In this document: one piece after another, positions 9,161 to 15,269 of the stretch
How the letters are laid out: every line of letters starts with the position of its first letter
How positions within the stretch are numbered: position 1 is the stretch's first letter
Assembly (NCBI RefSeq): GCF_008180725.1
Contig: NZ_VTEV01000001.1
Span: forward strand, 651,269 to 715,268
Direction: 5' to 3'
Length of the DNA: 64,000 bases
Origin: Sutcliffiella horikoshii
Lineage (GTDB): Bacteria; Bacillota; Bacilli; Bacillales; Bacillaceae_I
The notes under the pieces: model-generated
Databases searched by the model: none
What the model was told of the DNA's origin: nothing
Seen by the model: only the letters and a program-made list of their open reading frames with translations
Made by a program: the position numbers and the translations under genes

Positions 9161-9192
9161 AAAAAAAAGAAGCCACCAATTTTCAGCAGCTC
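9161..9192 (-). terminator. Terminator of the 38-residue minus-strand gene
   Basis: On the minus strand GAGCTGCTGA and TTGGTGGC(T)TC form an imperfect, wobble-rich stem followed by TTTTTTTT. It lies 3 bases after the stop codon of the small gene at 9195-9311. Confidence 0.55.
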
Positions 9193-9194
9193 CA

Positions 9195-9311
9195 CTAGAA
9201 TCTTCGAACAATATCACTTTTAAGGTATATCTCTAATCTTTTTTCATCCATTGATGCTTCATGCTTTTTCGCCAAATCCTCATTTTTTCTTCCAAATAGT
9301 AGTGTTAACAT
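9195..9311 (-). CDS. Small protein of 38 residues, unknown function
   Basis: The reading frame begins MLTLLFGRKNEDLAKKHE and ends KSDIVRRF. It has a good ATGGAGG ribosome binding site 9 bases before the ATG at 9311, and a stop directly before a terminator hairpin. An ATG at 9320 lies immediately after the GGAGG, too close to be used. A TATACT -10 lies about 50 bases upstream. The protein is charged and probably helical, without a membrane segment. I do not recognise it. Support rests on start signal, frame and terminator, not on homology. Confidence 0.5.
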   Translation of the reverse strand: MLTLLFGRKNEDLAKKHEASMDEKRLEIYLKSDIVRRF

Positions 9312-9447
9312 TGTTTTCATCCTCCATCATTCCTTTGTTTTGTTCTCACTCTTAGTATAGATTTTTACGCTGTTTTCGATAACATACTGCAGAATGGTTT
9401 TCTTTCATTCTTTTACCTACAGTCATTTCCAGCTTTATACTGAAAGA

Positions 9448-9518
9448 TACTAAGTCTTGAGGAGGAGATGAAAAAATGCCCATAAAAAAAGAGATGCATC
9501 CGAATCATCTCTTTTTTT
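9448..9518 (+). ncRNA. Candidate tiny transcript with five-codon ORF and terminator
   Basis: A TATACT (9436-9441) preceded by TTTACC at 18 bases could start an RNA near 9448. It carries a very strong GAGGAGGAG site followed by ATG AAA AAA TGC CCA TAA (9468-9485). It ends in a clean terminator at 9488-9518 (arms AAAGAGATG and CATCTCTTT, then T-run). It could be a leader-peptide attenuator, a small RNA, or the remnant of a larger gene. There is no clear controlled gene beyond the 37-codon frame at 9620. Confidence 0.4.
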
Positions 9519-9619
9519 GCCAGGCATCAAGTTTGGGAAAGTAGCCTATTTTTCATGATAAAGGGTTAAGGTTGTTCCGTTGTATCTATTCATTATGAAA
9601 AAGGGGAGTAATTCATGAC

Positions 9620-9733
9620 ATGTTAGACAAAACAACAGCTTTGTTACGGTTAAAAGTGTTGAAACAACCTTACAATGATCATTATATTTCCCAATTGTTA
9701 AATTGGTTTGATGATAATATTAACATTTTGTAA
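9620..9733 (+). CDS. Candidate small protein of 37 residues
   Basis: The frame begins MLDKTTALLRLKVLKQPY and ends WFDDNINIL. AAGGGGAG lies 11 bases upstream. An overlapping three-residue frame (ATG ACA TGT TAG at 9615) sits closer to that site and could couple translation to this ATG. The frame ends just before the convergent NlpC/P60 gene. I do not recognise the product, and evidence beyond the frame and the ribosome binding site is lacking. Confidence 0.35.
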   Translation: MLDKTTALLRLKVLKQPYNDHYISQLLNWFDDNINIL

Positions 9734-9745
9734 AACAACTATACC

Positions 9746-10774
9746 TTATAGAACACGAACCGCTTTTACCGCTCTTGGTTTCCAGTACGTATTATACGAA
9801 GAGAAAGCAACGCCTGTACTTGTAGCTGCATGAAGAAGTGTGTTTGGATCCGTTACGATAGAAACATGATTGATCACACCATCACCTTCTGTATCAAAAA
9901 ATACTAAATCCCCTTTGCGGATCTCACTTAATGGTATTTCCTTTCCTACATTCCCTTGTTGCGCTGATGTTCTTGGAAGGTTGATTCCGTTTTCAGCAAA
10001 GACTCTTACCGTAAAGGAGGAACAGTCGAATGCATCGGTTCTGTTGGTTGATGCACCATACAAGTATTTAGCACCCAGGTATTTTTTTCCTGTTTCAATG
10101 ATTGCATCTGCTTTAGAATCCCAAGCGGAGTCAGCACCTGGATTGCTAGCAGCATTTCCTGGGATATTGATTACTTGGCCAATAGAAATACGGTTTGCAT
10201 CCTTAATCGATGGGTTGGCAGACAACAAGGCATTTAGGGTTACTCCATGTCTACTGGCAACAGATGAAAGGTTGTCCCCGCTTTTTATGGTATATGTATT
10301 CGTTTTAGGCTGCTCCGGTTGGCTTGGACTAGGAGTAGGCGTGACAGGTTGGCCCGGTGTTTGGCTGCTTGGTGCAGCTACGTTTATTTTTTGCCCTACA
10401 TAAATCTTATTAACGTCTGTAATCGATGGATTTAGCTTTAATAGGTTCGCTATATTTGTTTGGTGGTTCTTAGCTATCATAGATAAAGAATCACCAGATT
10501 TAATCGTGTACGTAATTGAAGTTGGTTGGCTGGGAGTAGGGGCTGGGGCTGTTTGGACAGCAGACCCGCCTGCTTTTAAGACCAGTTTTTGCCCTGGAAA
10601 AATCAGATCACTGTTAAGGTTATTCCATGACTTTATATTACTTACGGAAACCTGATTATTATTAGCTATCTTCCATAAGGAATCACCAGATTTAACAACG
10701 TAGTCGGAAGCATAAGCTTGTCCAGAAAACATGATGGAAGTTACGAGAGCACCTGCCATTACTTTCTTTTTCAT
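9746..10774 (-). CDS. Secreted LysM / NlpC-P60 peptidoglycan endopeptidase
   Basis: The 342-residue protein has a signal peptide (MKKKVMAGALVTSIMFSGQA, cleavage after AYA). Three LysM domains follow at about 24-70, 90-135 and 160-205, each with YxVKSGDSL-like and N-P-S motifs, linked by Pro/Thr/Gln-rich spacers. A C-terminal NlpC/P60 domain carries catalytic Cys in DAFDCSSFT and His in GVINHVSIV. Such enzymes (LytE, LytF and CwlS type) cut D-Glu-mDAP bonds during cell separation or wall growth. The frame is open upstream to 10846, but the start at 10774 gives the signal peptide directly and has AGAGGAG upstream. It is transcribed alone, and a repeat element lies upstream. Confidence 0.93.
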   Translation of the reverse strand: MKKKVMAGALVTSIMFSGQAYASDYVVKSGDSLWKIANNNQVSVSNIKSWNNLNSDLIFPGQKLVLKAGGSAVQTAPAPTPSQPTSITYTIKSGDSLSMIAKNHQTNIANLLKLNPSITDVNKIYVGQKINVAAPSSQTPGQPVTPTPSPSQPEQPKTNTYTIKSGDNLSSVASRHGVTLNALLSANPSIKDANRISIGQVINIPGNAASNPGADSAWDSKADAIIETGKKYLGAKYLYGASTNRTDAFDCSSFTVRVFAENGINLPRTSAQQGNVGKEIPLSEIRKGDLVFFDTEGDGVINHVSIVTDPNTLLHAATSTGVAFSSYNTYWKPRAVKAVRVL

Positions 10775-10956
10775 GATTGTTCCATTCTCCTCTTCGGTCA
10801 CTTTTTTTCTTTGTATAGTTGTATAGTAGCATGAATTTTTCAACAAGAATATAGAATTTTCTTCAAATTTATGTTAGAAACGACAAAAAGCTTGTAGAAC
10901 TATTTCTCTACAAGCGCTTAATGGGATACAACTAGATTTTTTATTCTTCATTTACT

Positions 10957-11312
10957 TGTTGATTTCCGTTCCAGGCGCTTCGCTTTCCGAGGGCGGTCCG
11001 GAAGCCTCCCTCGGCAAGCCTGGAGGCCAATGAAAAAATCATTGAATGAAGACTGTGTTTAGACATCGCTGTTGATTTCCGCAAATGGCTTCGCTTTCCT
11101 AGGGGCGTTGCTGGAGCCTCCTCGGCTACGCCTGCGGGGTCTCCAGCTAACGCTATCTCCCTCAGGAGTCTTCGCCTTTTGCTCCAATCCCCTGCTAGGA
11201 ATCATTAAAAACTTTCTGATATCAGTTTTTCAGTGGCCTCGGCAAGCCTGCGGGGTCTTCCCTGTCCCTTTCCTCCCGCAGGAGTCTAAGCTCCTTCCAC
11301 TGCAATCAACTT
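10957..11312. repeat. GC-rich dispersed repeat, subtype B, interrupted by a second element
   Basis: The left part (10957-11022) begins GTTGATTTCCGTTCCAGGCG and the right part (11241-11312) ends CACTGCAATCAAC. Together they match the uninterrupted copy at 45203-45333. The 218-bp element at 11023-11240 splits the copy. The short sequence GGCAAGCCTG is present on both sides of the insertion. This fills the gene-free stretch 10847-11341 apart from the upstream region of the NlpC/P60 gene. Confidence 0.75.
11023..11240. mobile_element. MITE-like element, subtype A, with terminal inverted repeats and target duplication
   Basis: The ends GAGGCCAATGAAAAA and TTTTTCAGTGGCCTC are inverted repeats with one mismatch in 15. 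GGCAAGCCTG is directly repeated at 11013-11022 and 11241-11250, as a target-site duplication. Inside is a second inverted pair, GCTGTTGATTTCCGCAAATG and its partner ending in CCCTGC, and the recurring core of GCAAATGGC, GAGCCTCCTCGGC and GGAGTCTTCGCCTTTTGC. There is no transposase gene, so any movement would need an enzyme supplied elsewhere. A near-identical copy lies at 27374-27589. Confidence 0.75.
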
Positions 11313-11341
11313 GGTTTACGGTTGCACCTAAAAAATAACCT

Positions 11342-12238
11342 TTATATCCCCGCGGATCTTTGGAGTCTTTTGGCGATTTCCATGAAGTCTTCTTGGGAGA
11401 TTCCTGGTGCAAATTCTTCAGGGACGCTTTGCAAGTCAGGCATCGGGCCTCCAGGTGGAGATCCTTGGATAACTTCAAGCTTCCCTCCATCTACTGGGTG
11501 ACTTCCCTTCCAGATCATGGATACATCCTTATAATCACTCGGACTGAAGGTGTATAACTTACGGTGGGCTCCTTCGGCTTCAAATTTCCTCGTCGTTTCA
11601 AATGCCTTGTTTTCCAAGCTTGGTATAGGTACAAGCTTGGTAATGTCTACTCCAGTCGCAATCTCGAGGGCTTTTGCATATGCCACAACATGCACCCCTC
11701 CCCGAACGAGGAGGTATCCGATCATTTCTCTGGCTACCGGGTTATCTGTCATCTGATATACCCTCATTTTGTGGGTTCTGGCACCACATTCCAGAAAAAA
11801 GTTATGCAGTAAATCCAACACTAAATTACCACTGTTGAAAACATTATCACCGGTCCACGCCCTGCCCATGGAATCTCCAGGGAGAGCTGTCTGAGCAGTT
11901 GCTATATATTGATAAGTATTACGAAAATCTTTCGTATCTCGTAGCGGCGTTGCATCCGGTGGTGCAGGATATGTAACACCCTCTAGCATCAGGTTAATAG
12001 TAGTGGTTACCAGTTCTACATGACCTAGCTCCTCTGCTGTAATACTTGCCACCAGATCAAAAAACGGCTTCAACTTCTTTTTATTGCGAAAGTTAATGGA
12101 TTGAAACATATAGTTATTGAGTGTGGACATTTCACCAAATTTTCCTCCAAGCAGTTCTTGAACAGCCGCAGCTCCATTTGGATCAGGGTTTTTCGGTTTA
12201 GGCAACGGGATCAATAAGCGATTTGTACGAGAGAACAT
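11342..12238 (-). CDS. Manganese (non-haem) catalase family protein
   Basis: The 298-residue protein has the ferritin-like dimanganese fold. Ligand helices include LLGGKFGEMSTLNNYMFQS (Glu), ITAEELGHVELV (Glu and His) and the C-terminal half ECGARTHKMRVYQM with VRGGVHVVAYAKAL. These enzymes decompose hydrogen peroxide to water and oxygen in the cytoplasm or in the spore coat (CotJC type). The N-terminus resembles the Bacillus YdbD branch rather than CotJC. The ribosome binding site AGAGGAGGG lies 9 bases before the ATG at 12238. The gene is alone, with a MITE directly downstream and a sporulation miniprotein gene divergently upstream. Peroxide protection is the likely role. Confidence 0.92.
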   Translation of the reverse strand: MFSRTNRLLIPLPKPKNPDPNGAAAVQELLGGKFGEMSTLNNYMFQSINFRNKKKLKPFFDLVASITAEELGHVELVTTTINLMLEGVTYPAPPDATPLRDTKDFRNTYQYIATAQTALPGDSMGRAWTGDNVFNSGNLVLDLLHNFFLECGARTHKMRVYQMTDNPVAREMIGYLLVRGGVHVVAYAKALEIATGVDITKLVPIPSLENKAFETTRKFEAEGAHRKLYTFSPSDYKDVSMIWKGSHPVDGGKLEVIQGSPPGGPMPDLQSVPEEFAPGISQEDFMEIAKRLQRSAGI

Positions 12239-12352
12239 CTTCTTTTACCCTCCTCTAAACAATCAAAAAGGCTCTATTTACTTTTATGATATTTGGGAAT
12301 TGTCCTATAACCAACAGGAGGCTTTTATCATAGATACGGGACATTCGCCTAT

Positions 12353-12380
12353 ACACTTTGGGTGTTTGTAACATAAGGTA
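12353..12380 (+). promoter_or_regulatory. Possible mother-cell sigma (SigK/SigE) promoter of yjcZ
   Basis: ACATAAGGTA (12371-12380) fits the CATAnnnTA -10 of SigK promoters. An AC dinucleotide lies about 15-17 bases upstream, in the position of the short SigK -35. The downstream gene belongs to a sporulation-linked family, which supports the call. Confidence 0.4.
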
Positions 12381-12411
12381 TGGTATCAACGTCAAAAGGA
12401 GAGATGTATAA

Positions 12412-12504
12412 ATGGGCAAGGACGCAGGCTGTGGAGCAGGCTTCACACTTTTCATCATCTTATTTATTCTTCTTATCATCATTGGATCGGCTTACTTATA
12501 TTAA
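12412..12504 (+). CDS. yjcZ: YjcZ-family sporulation miniprotein
   Basis: The protein has 30 residues: a short Gly/Cys-containing head (MGKDAGCGAGFTLF) followed by one hydrophobic segment (IILFILLIIIGSAYLY). This is the YjcZ/CotG-like miniprotein pattern found in multiple copies in Bacillus genomes and associated with sporulation. AAGGAGAG lies 8 bases before the ATG and a perfect terminator follows. It is too short for most gene finders. It probably inserts in a membrane of the sporangium; the precise function of the family is not established. Confidence 0.85.
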   Translation: MGKDAGCGAGFTLFIILFILLIIIGSAYLY

Positions 12505-12513
12505 ACCTACACC

Positions 12514-12546
12514 AAAACGCAGGTTGCAAACTCCCTGCGTTTTTTA
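12514..12546 (+). terminator. Terminator of yjcZ
   Basis: Arms AAAACGCAGG and CCTGCGTTTT flank a 10-base loop, followed by a T-run. Confidence 0.85.
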
Positions 12547-12627
12547 TATGAGGAAAATAAGTTAAATAAACATAATTCAGATGTGTTAGGTCAAGCTAAA
12601 AAGAGAGTAATGGCTGGAGGAATCTAT

Positions 12628-12699
12628 ATGCAAGAAAAAAGCTATCAACATATGGACATACATACTTATACAGGGCCCTCATATGAACAAGCCACTTGA
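12628..12699 (+). CDS. Short upstream frame, likely the shifted N-terminus of the next gene
   Basis: There are 23 codons beginning MQEKSYQHMDIHTYTGPSY, with an excellent GGAGG site 7 bases before the ATG. It overlaps the next gene (start 12683) by 17 bases in the +1 frame. The end of this peptide joined to the next frame reads YTGPSYEQ/PLERLLWS. That aligns with YTTSLIHYRKPLVVAWW in the paralogue at 35589-36353. This suggests one original gene split by a single-base indel, or a coupled or frameshifted pair. The downstream ATG lacks its own ribosome binding site. Confidence 0.5.
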   Translation: MQEKSYQHMDIHTYTGPSYEQAT

Positions 12700-13156
12700 A
12701 CGATTACTATGGAGCATTGCGCTTCCTGGATTTGGCCAATTACTCAACAAGAAATATATTAAAGGATTAACCTTCATTTTTTTAGAATTCTTGATAAATG
12801 TACAAGCCAACTTCAATTCTATTATCTTGTATAGCTTTATTGGAGAAATTGACAGGGCTATAACCGATGCGAATTATTTATGGCTTATGTTTTATCCTTG
12901 TTTATATTTTTTTGCGATGTGGGACGCTTTTAAAGATGCAGGAGGAGGAAAATCACCTTATATCTTCCTACCTTTCGTCAGTTGTGCTTATTTTGTAACA
13001 GTCGGTCTAATGCTATCGGGCAAAATAAAGTTGTTTGGCGTAATTGTTGGCCCTGTCTGGATGCCAATGACTTTTGTAATTCCTGGTGTAGCTGCTGGTT
13101 TTCTTGTACGTGCAATATTAATGTTTTTCACTTCAAGGAAAGTTAATGGAGGGTAA
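12683..13156 (+). CDS. PGFG-type multi-pass membrane protein (single domain)
   Basis: The protein has 157 residues with about four hydrophobic segments. A conserved first block, PLERLLWSIALPGFGQLLNK, is followed by KKYIKGLTFIFLEF, a soluble GEIDRAITDANYLW and the membrane segment YFFAMWDAFKDAGGG. The same block order appears twice in the 254-residue protein at 35589-36353, so these are paralogues of an unnamed membrane domain. The ATG at 12683 has only a weak CAGGG nearby. Translation may depend on the overlapping short frame at 12628. It is followed after 4 bases by an alpha/beta hydrolase, so the two probably form an operon. Function unknown. Confidence 0.8.
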   Translation: MNKPLERLLWSIALPGFGQLLNKKYIKGLTFIFLEFLINVQANFNSIILYSFIGEIDRAITDANYLWLMFYPCLYFFAMWDAFKDAGGGKSPYIFLPFVSCAYFVTVGLMLSGKIKLFGVIVGPVWMPMTFVIPGVAAGFLVRAILMFFTSRKVNGG

Positions 13157-13160
13157 TGGG

Positions 13161-13970
13161 ATGAGGTATGTGTATACAAGAGATGATGTAAAGATTTTCT
13201 ACCGTTTAATTGGTACAGGACCTACTACCATTTTATTTGTTCATCCACCTGGAATGGGCCATATTACGTTCAAGCAGCAGCTTCCCTTATCCAAAGATTT
13301 TCGTCTCTTATACGTAGACTTACGTGGCAACGGGAACAGCGACAGTGGAAGTGTATCAATCAAATTCCCCCTTCTTGCCAGGGATCTTTATGATGTATGT
13401 CAGCAGTTAGATATCGATAAAGTGTTTATATGTGGTTATTCAAATGGAGCTTCCATTGCTATGGAAACTGCAATAAGATATCCGAATCTAGTGGAGGGAC
13501 TATTGTTAATAGGGGCATTTTCTGAGGTCGACTCGTTATTATTAGGAGGGGAATTCCTTTTAGGTATTACGGCATCAAAGATGAAGATGATGCAGCTCTT
13601 AGCAAATGTTATTTCAAATGCACACTCCTACTCCAAAGCGTTCGGAAAGGAAATGTCGGACTATTTTTTGCGAACAGATGCAGACATACTTTATCAGATG
13701 TATCTAGAAGGGCTATTCTATAATTGCACTAAGAAACTGCCTTCTATTTCATGCCCCATTCTTCTCATATATGGTCAAAAGGACTACTATGTTCATCATT
13801 ATCAGTACAAGTTTATGAAACGGCATCGCGATACCAAGGTTATTTATGTCAGTGGTGCCAGACACCAAATTCCAACTAAACACTCCACTATTCTTAATGC
13901 AATTACTAAACAATTTATTCAAAACCAAAAGATGGATACCAAAACAAAAGGGAGTCACTCAACTCCCTAA
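13161..13970 (+). CDS. Alpha/beta hydrolase
   Basis: The 269-residue protein has the classical alpha/beta hydrolase order. There is an oxyanion region after LFVHPPGMGH, the nucleophile elbow GYSNGAS (Ser in G-x-S-x-G), the acid in IYGQKDYYV and the His in SGARHQIPT. Substrate cannot be read from the sequence; esters or lactones are typical. The start at 13161 is preferred over the in-frame ATG at 13146 because GGAGGG lies 7 bases before it. That site overlaps the stop of the preceding membrane gene, implying coupling. A hairpin of GGGAGT and ACTCCC covers the gene's last codons but has no T-run. Confidence 0.88.
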   Translation: MRYVYTRDDVKIFYRLIGTGPTTILFVHPPGMGHITFKQQLPLSKDFRLLYVDLRGNGNSDSGSVSIKFPLLARDLYDVCQQLDIDKVFICGYSNGASIAMETAIRYPNLVEGLLLIGAFSEVDSLLLGGEFLLGITASKMKMMQLLANVISNAHSYSKAFGKEMSDYFLRTDADILYQMYLEGLFYNCTKKLPSISCPILLIYGQKDYYVHHYQYKFMKRHRDTKVIYVSGARHQIPTKHSTILNAITKQFIQNQKMDTKTKGSHSTP

Positions 13971-13975
13971 TCGAA

Positions 13976-14260
13976 TTATTTGATTGTAAATGGCCTATTA
14001 CTTTTAACAGGAATAGCAGAGTTTGGCTGCATGCAATTATGAGCGATTTTCATACGGCTTAAAGTGGTCTTTAGTGTATCATTTGCGTCCTTTTCTTTGT
14101 CCAATTGAATGTTGGTCATATCTACCATTGCCCGCACAACATTTTCAAAAGCAATACGAAGCTTTTCGTCTTGGAGCGACTTTCCGTCTTTCACTATCAT
14201 TTTCACCAACTCATTTGCATAGACATTCATTTTTTCCACAGCTTCTACCTTCGTATTCAT
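13976..14260 (-). CDS. Conserved small helical protein, unknown function
   Basis: The 94-residue charged helical protein starts MNTKVEAVEKMNVYANELVK and contains AFENVVRAMVDMTNIQLD. AGGAGGAG lies 6 bases before the ATG, a strong start. No signal peptide or membrane segment is present. It is convergent with the hydrolase gene, with stops only 5 bases apart. I do not recognise the family and can infer no function. Confidence 0.72.
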   Translation of the reverse strand: MNTKVEAVEKMNVYANELVKMIVKDGKSLQDEKLRIAFENVVRAMVDMTNIQLDKEKDANDTLKTTLSRMKIAHNCMQPNSAIPVKSNRPFTIK

Positions 14261-14609
14261 GACGCACTCCTCCTAAAAGTTTTTTTCTAAGATATGAGAG
14301 GTAGCCATAAAGCATGCCTTAATACTTTCCATATGCCTTTCGCCTATACTATTCTATGATATTTGCACAAATCCTTCTTATCGACAAAACAAGCCACACC
14401 AACATAAATTTCGACCCTCGCCTTCCCCTTACAATCCAATTCCACTCCCGTCATACCTTCTACAATCTCAACATAAAAGAAATAAAATTAATGTACCTTT
14501 TCAAAATTCGAAGTTTTTCATAATAATACCTACTTTTTACACCTAACCTATTTTCTTACAAAGTTTTTTCAACTATAATATAGGAAATTGTGAAGAGGGA
14601 GTGATAAAG
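14261..14609. other. Divergent intergenic region with the promoter of the Spo0E-like gene
   Basis: This AT-rich stretch separates the minus-strand helical protein from the plus-strand Spo0E-like gene. A TATAAT at 14574-14579 lies about 35 bases before the Spo0E-like start, but its -35 is poor. I see no gene or repeat in it. Confidence 0.5.
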
Positions 14610-14795
14610 ATGAAACTCGTAGAACTTGCCGTTGAAAAAAAACGAAGCCAAATGATGCAAACTGCGTTTAAAACGGGATTGACTTCAGTAGAAACTGTCA
14701 AGCTAAGTCAAGAGCTAGATGAAATGCTAAATGTCTTTATTCCTCCACACTTTGAAGAAAAACATATAAATCATTCTCAAATAAAGAAAAAATAG
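14610..14795 (+). CDS. Spo0E-like aspartyl-phosphate phosphatase
   Basis: The 61-residue protein carries the Spo0E signature: a first helix LVELAVEKKRSQMMQTA, a Gly-containing turn (KTGLTS), and a second helix with the SQELDEML motif in which the Ser-Gln-Glu-Leu-Asp residues contact the response regulator. Family members dephosphorylate Spo0A~P and so delay sporulation. The GTG at 14601 is immediately after AGAGGGA and is rejected; the ATG at 14610 has GAGGGAG at 8 bases. A second family member lies at 57317-57490. The C-terminal tail is basic (SQIKKK). Confidence 0.88.
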   Translation: MKLVELAVEKKRSQMMQTAFKTGLTSVETVKLSQELDEMLNVFIPPHFEEKHINHSQIKKK

Positions 14796-14849
14796 TTACA
14801 TTACTAATAAAAATATGTATAATTACATCTAACTTATATAAATTTATCA

Positions 14850-15081
14850 TTGATGATAAAGAGAGTAGTCTTTAGATGGCAATCAAAGCGAATCAGGGAC
14901 GGTGGAAGCCTGGTGGAAGTCTATCGTACGAAGCGCACTTTTGAAATGGAACGGGCACATCCCCTATAACGGATGATAAGCGGCTTTTCGTATGAATATT
15001 AGAAAAGCAATTAGAGTGGTACCGCGGGCATATGACACTAAGCTCGTCTCTTCATTTAGTTGAAGAGGCGGGCTTTTTATA
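14850..15081 (+). promoter_or_regulatory. T-box leader (tRNA-sensing) upstream of argS
   Basis: The conserved T-box AGAGTGGTACCGCGG lies at 15013-15027 and is followed by a terminator at 15040-15079 (arms AGCTCGTCTCTTCA and TGAAGAGGCGGGCT, then a T-run). The 5' stem I begins near GAGAGTAGTC (14861), which pairs with ACTTTT. The AGTA and GAA loop-E elements are visible. CGC just before ACTTTT is in a suitable place for an arginine specifier, matching the argS downstream, but I have not folded the RNA. Uncharged tRNA-Arg would be expected to favour readthrough. Confidence 0.93.
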
Positions 15082-15105
15082 TTTATCTTTAAGGAGTTGT
15101 TCTAG

Positions 15106-15204
15106 ATGAAATTAACTGACCTTGCAGCACAAGCACTGCATAATGTGATACCTGAAATCCCATTAAGTAAAATAACCGCACTTTTAGAAAAGCTACAAAA
15201 TTAA
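15106..15204 (+). pseudogene. argS: argS N-terminal remnant, frameshifted from the main frame
   Basis: After the T-box an AAGGAG site leads to ATG and 32 codons (MKLTDLAAQALHNVIPEIPL and onward to EKLQN) before TAA at 15202. This corresponds to the first part of the ArgS additional domain. The other reading frame then resumes with the end of that domain (SSFIDNTEAVGPYVNIFF) without the approximately 35 residues expected between them (the GDVAFPC to KAP region). A deletion whose length is not a multiple of three best explains this. Confidence 0.7.
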
Positions 15205-15269
15205 CTAGCTCTTTTATTGACAATACAGAAGCAGTCGGTCCATATGTAAATATCTTTTTTAAGAAGGAT

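Noticed and set aside
12255-12482. 75-codon frame on the minus strand opposite yjcZ
   Set aside because: It is antisense to the well-supported miniprotein gene, with no ribosome site.
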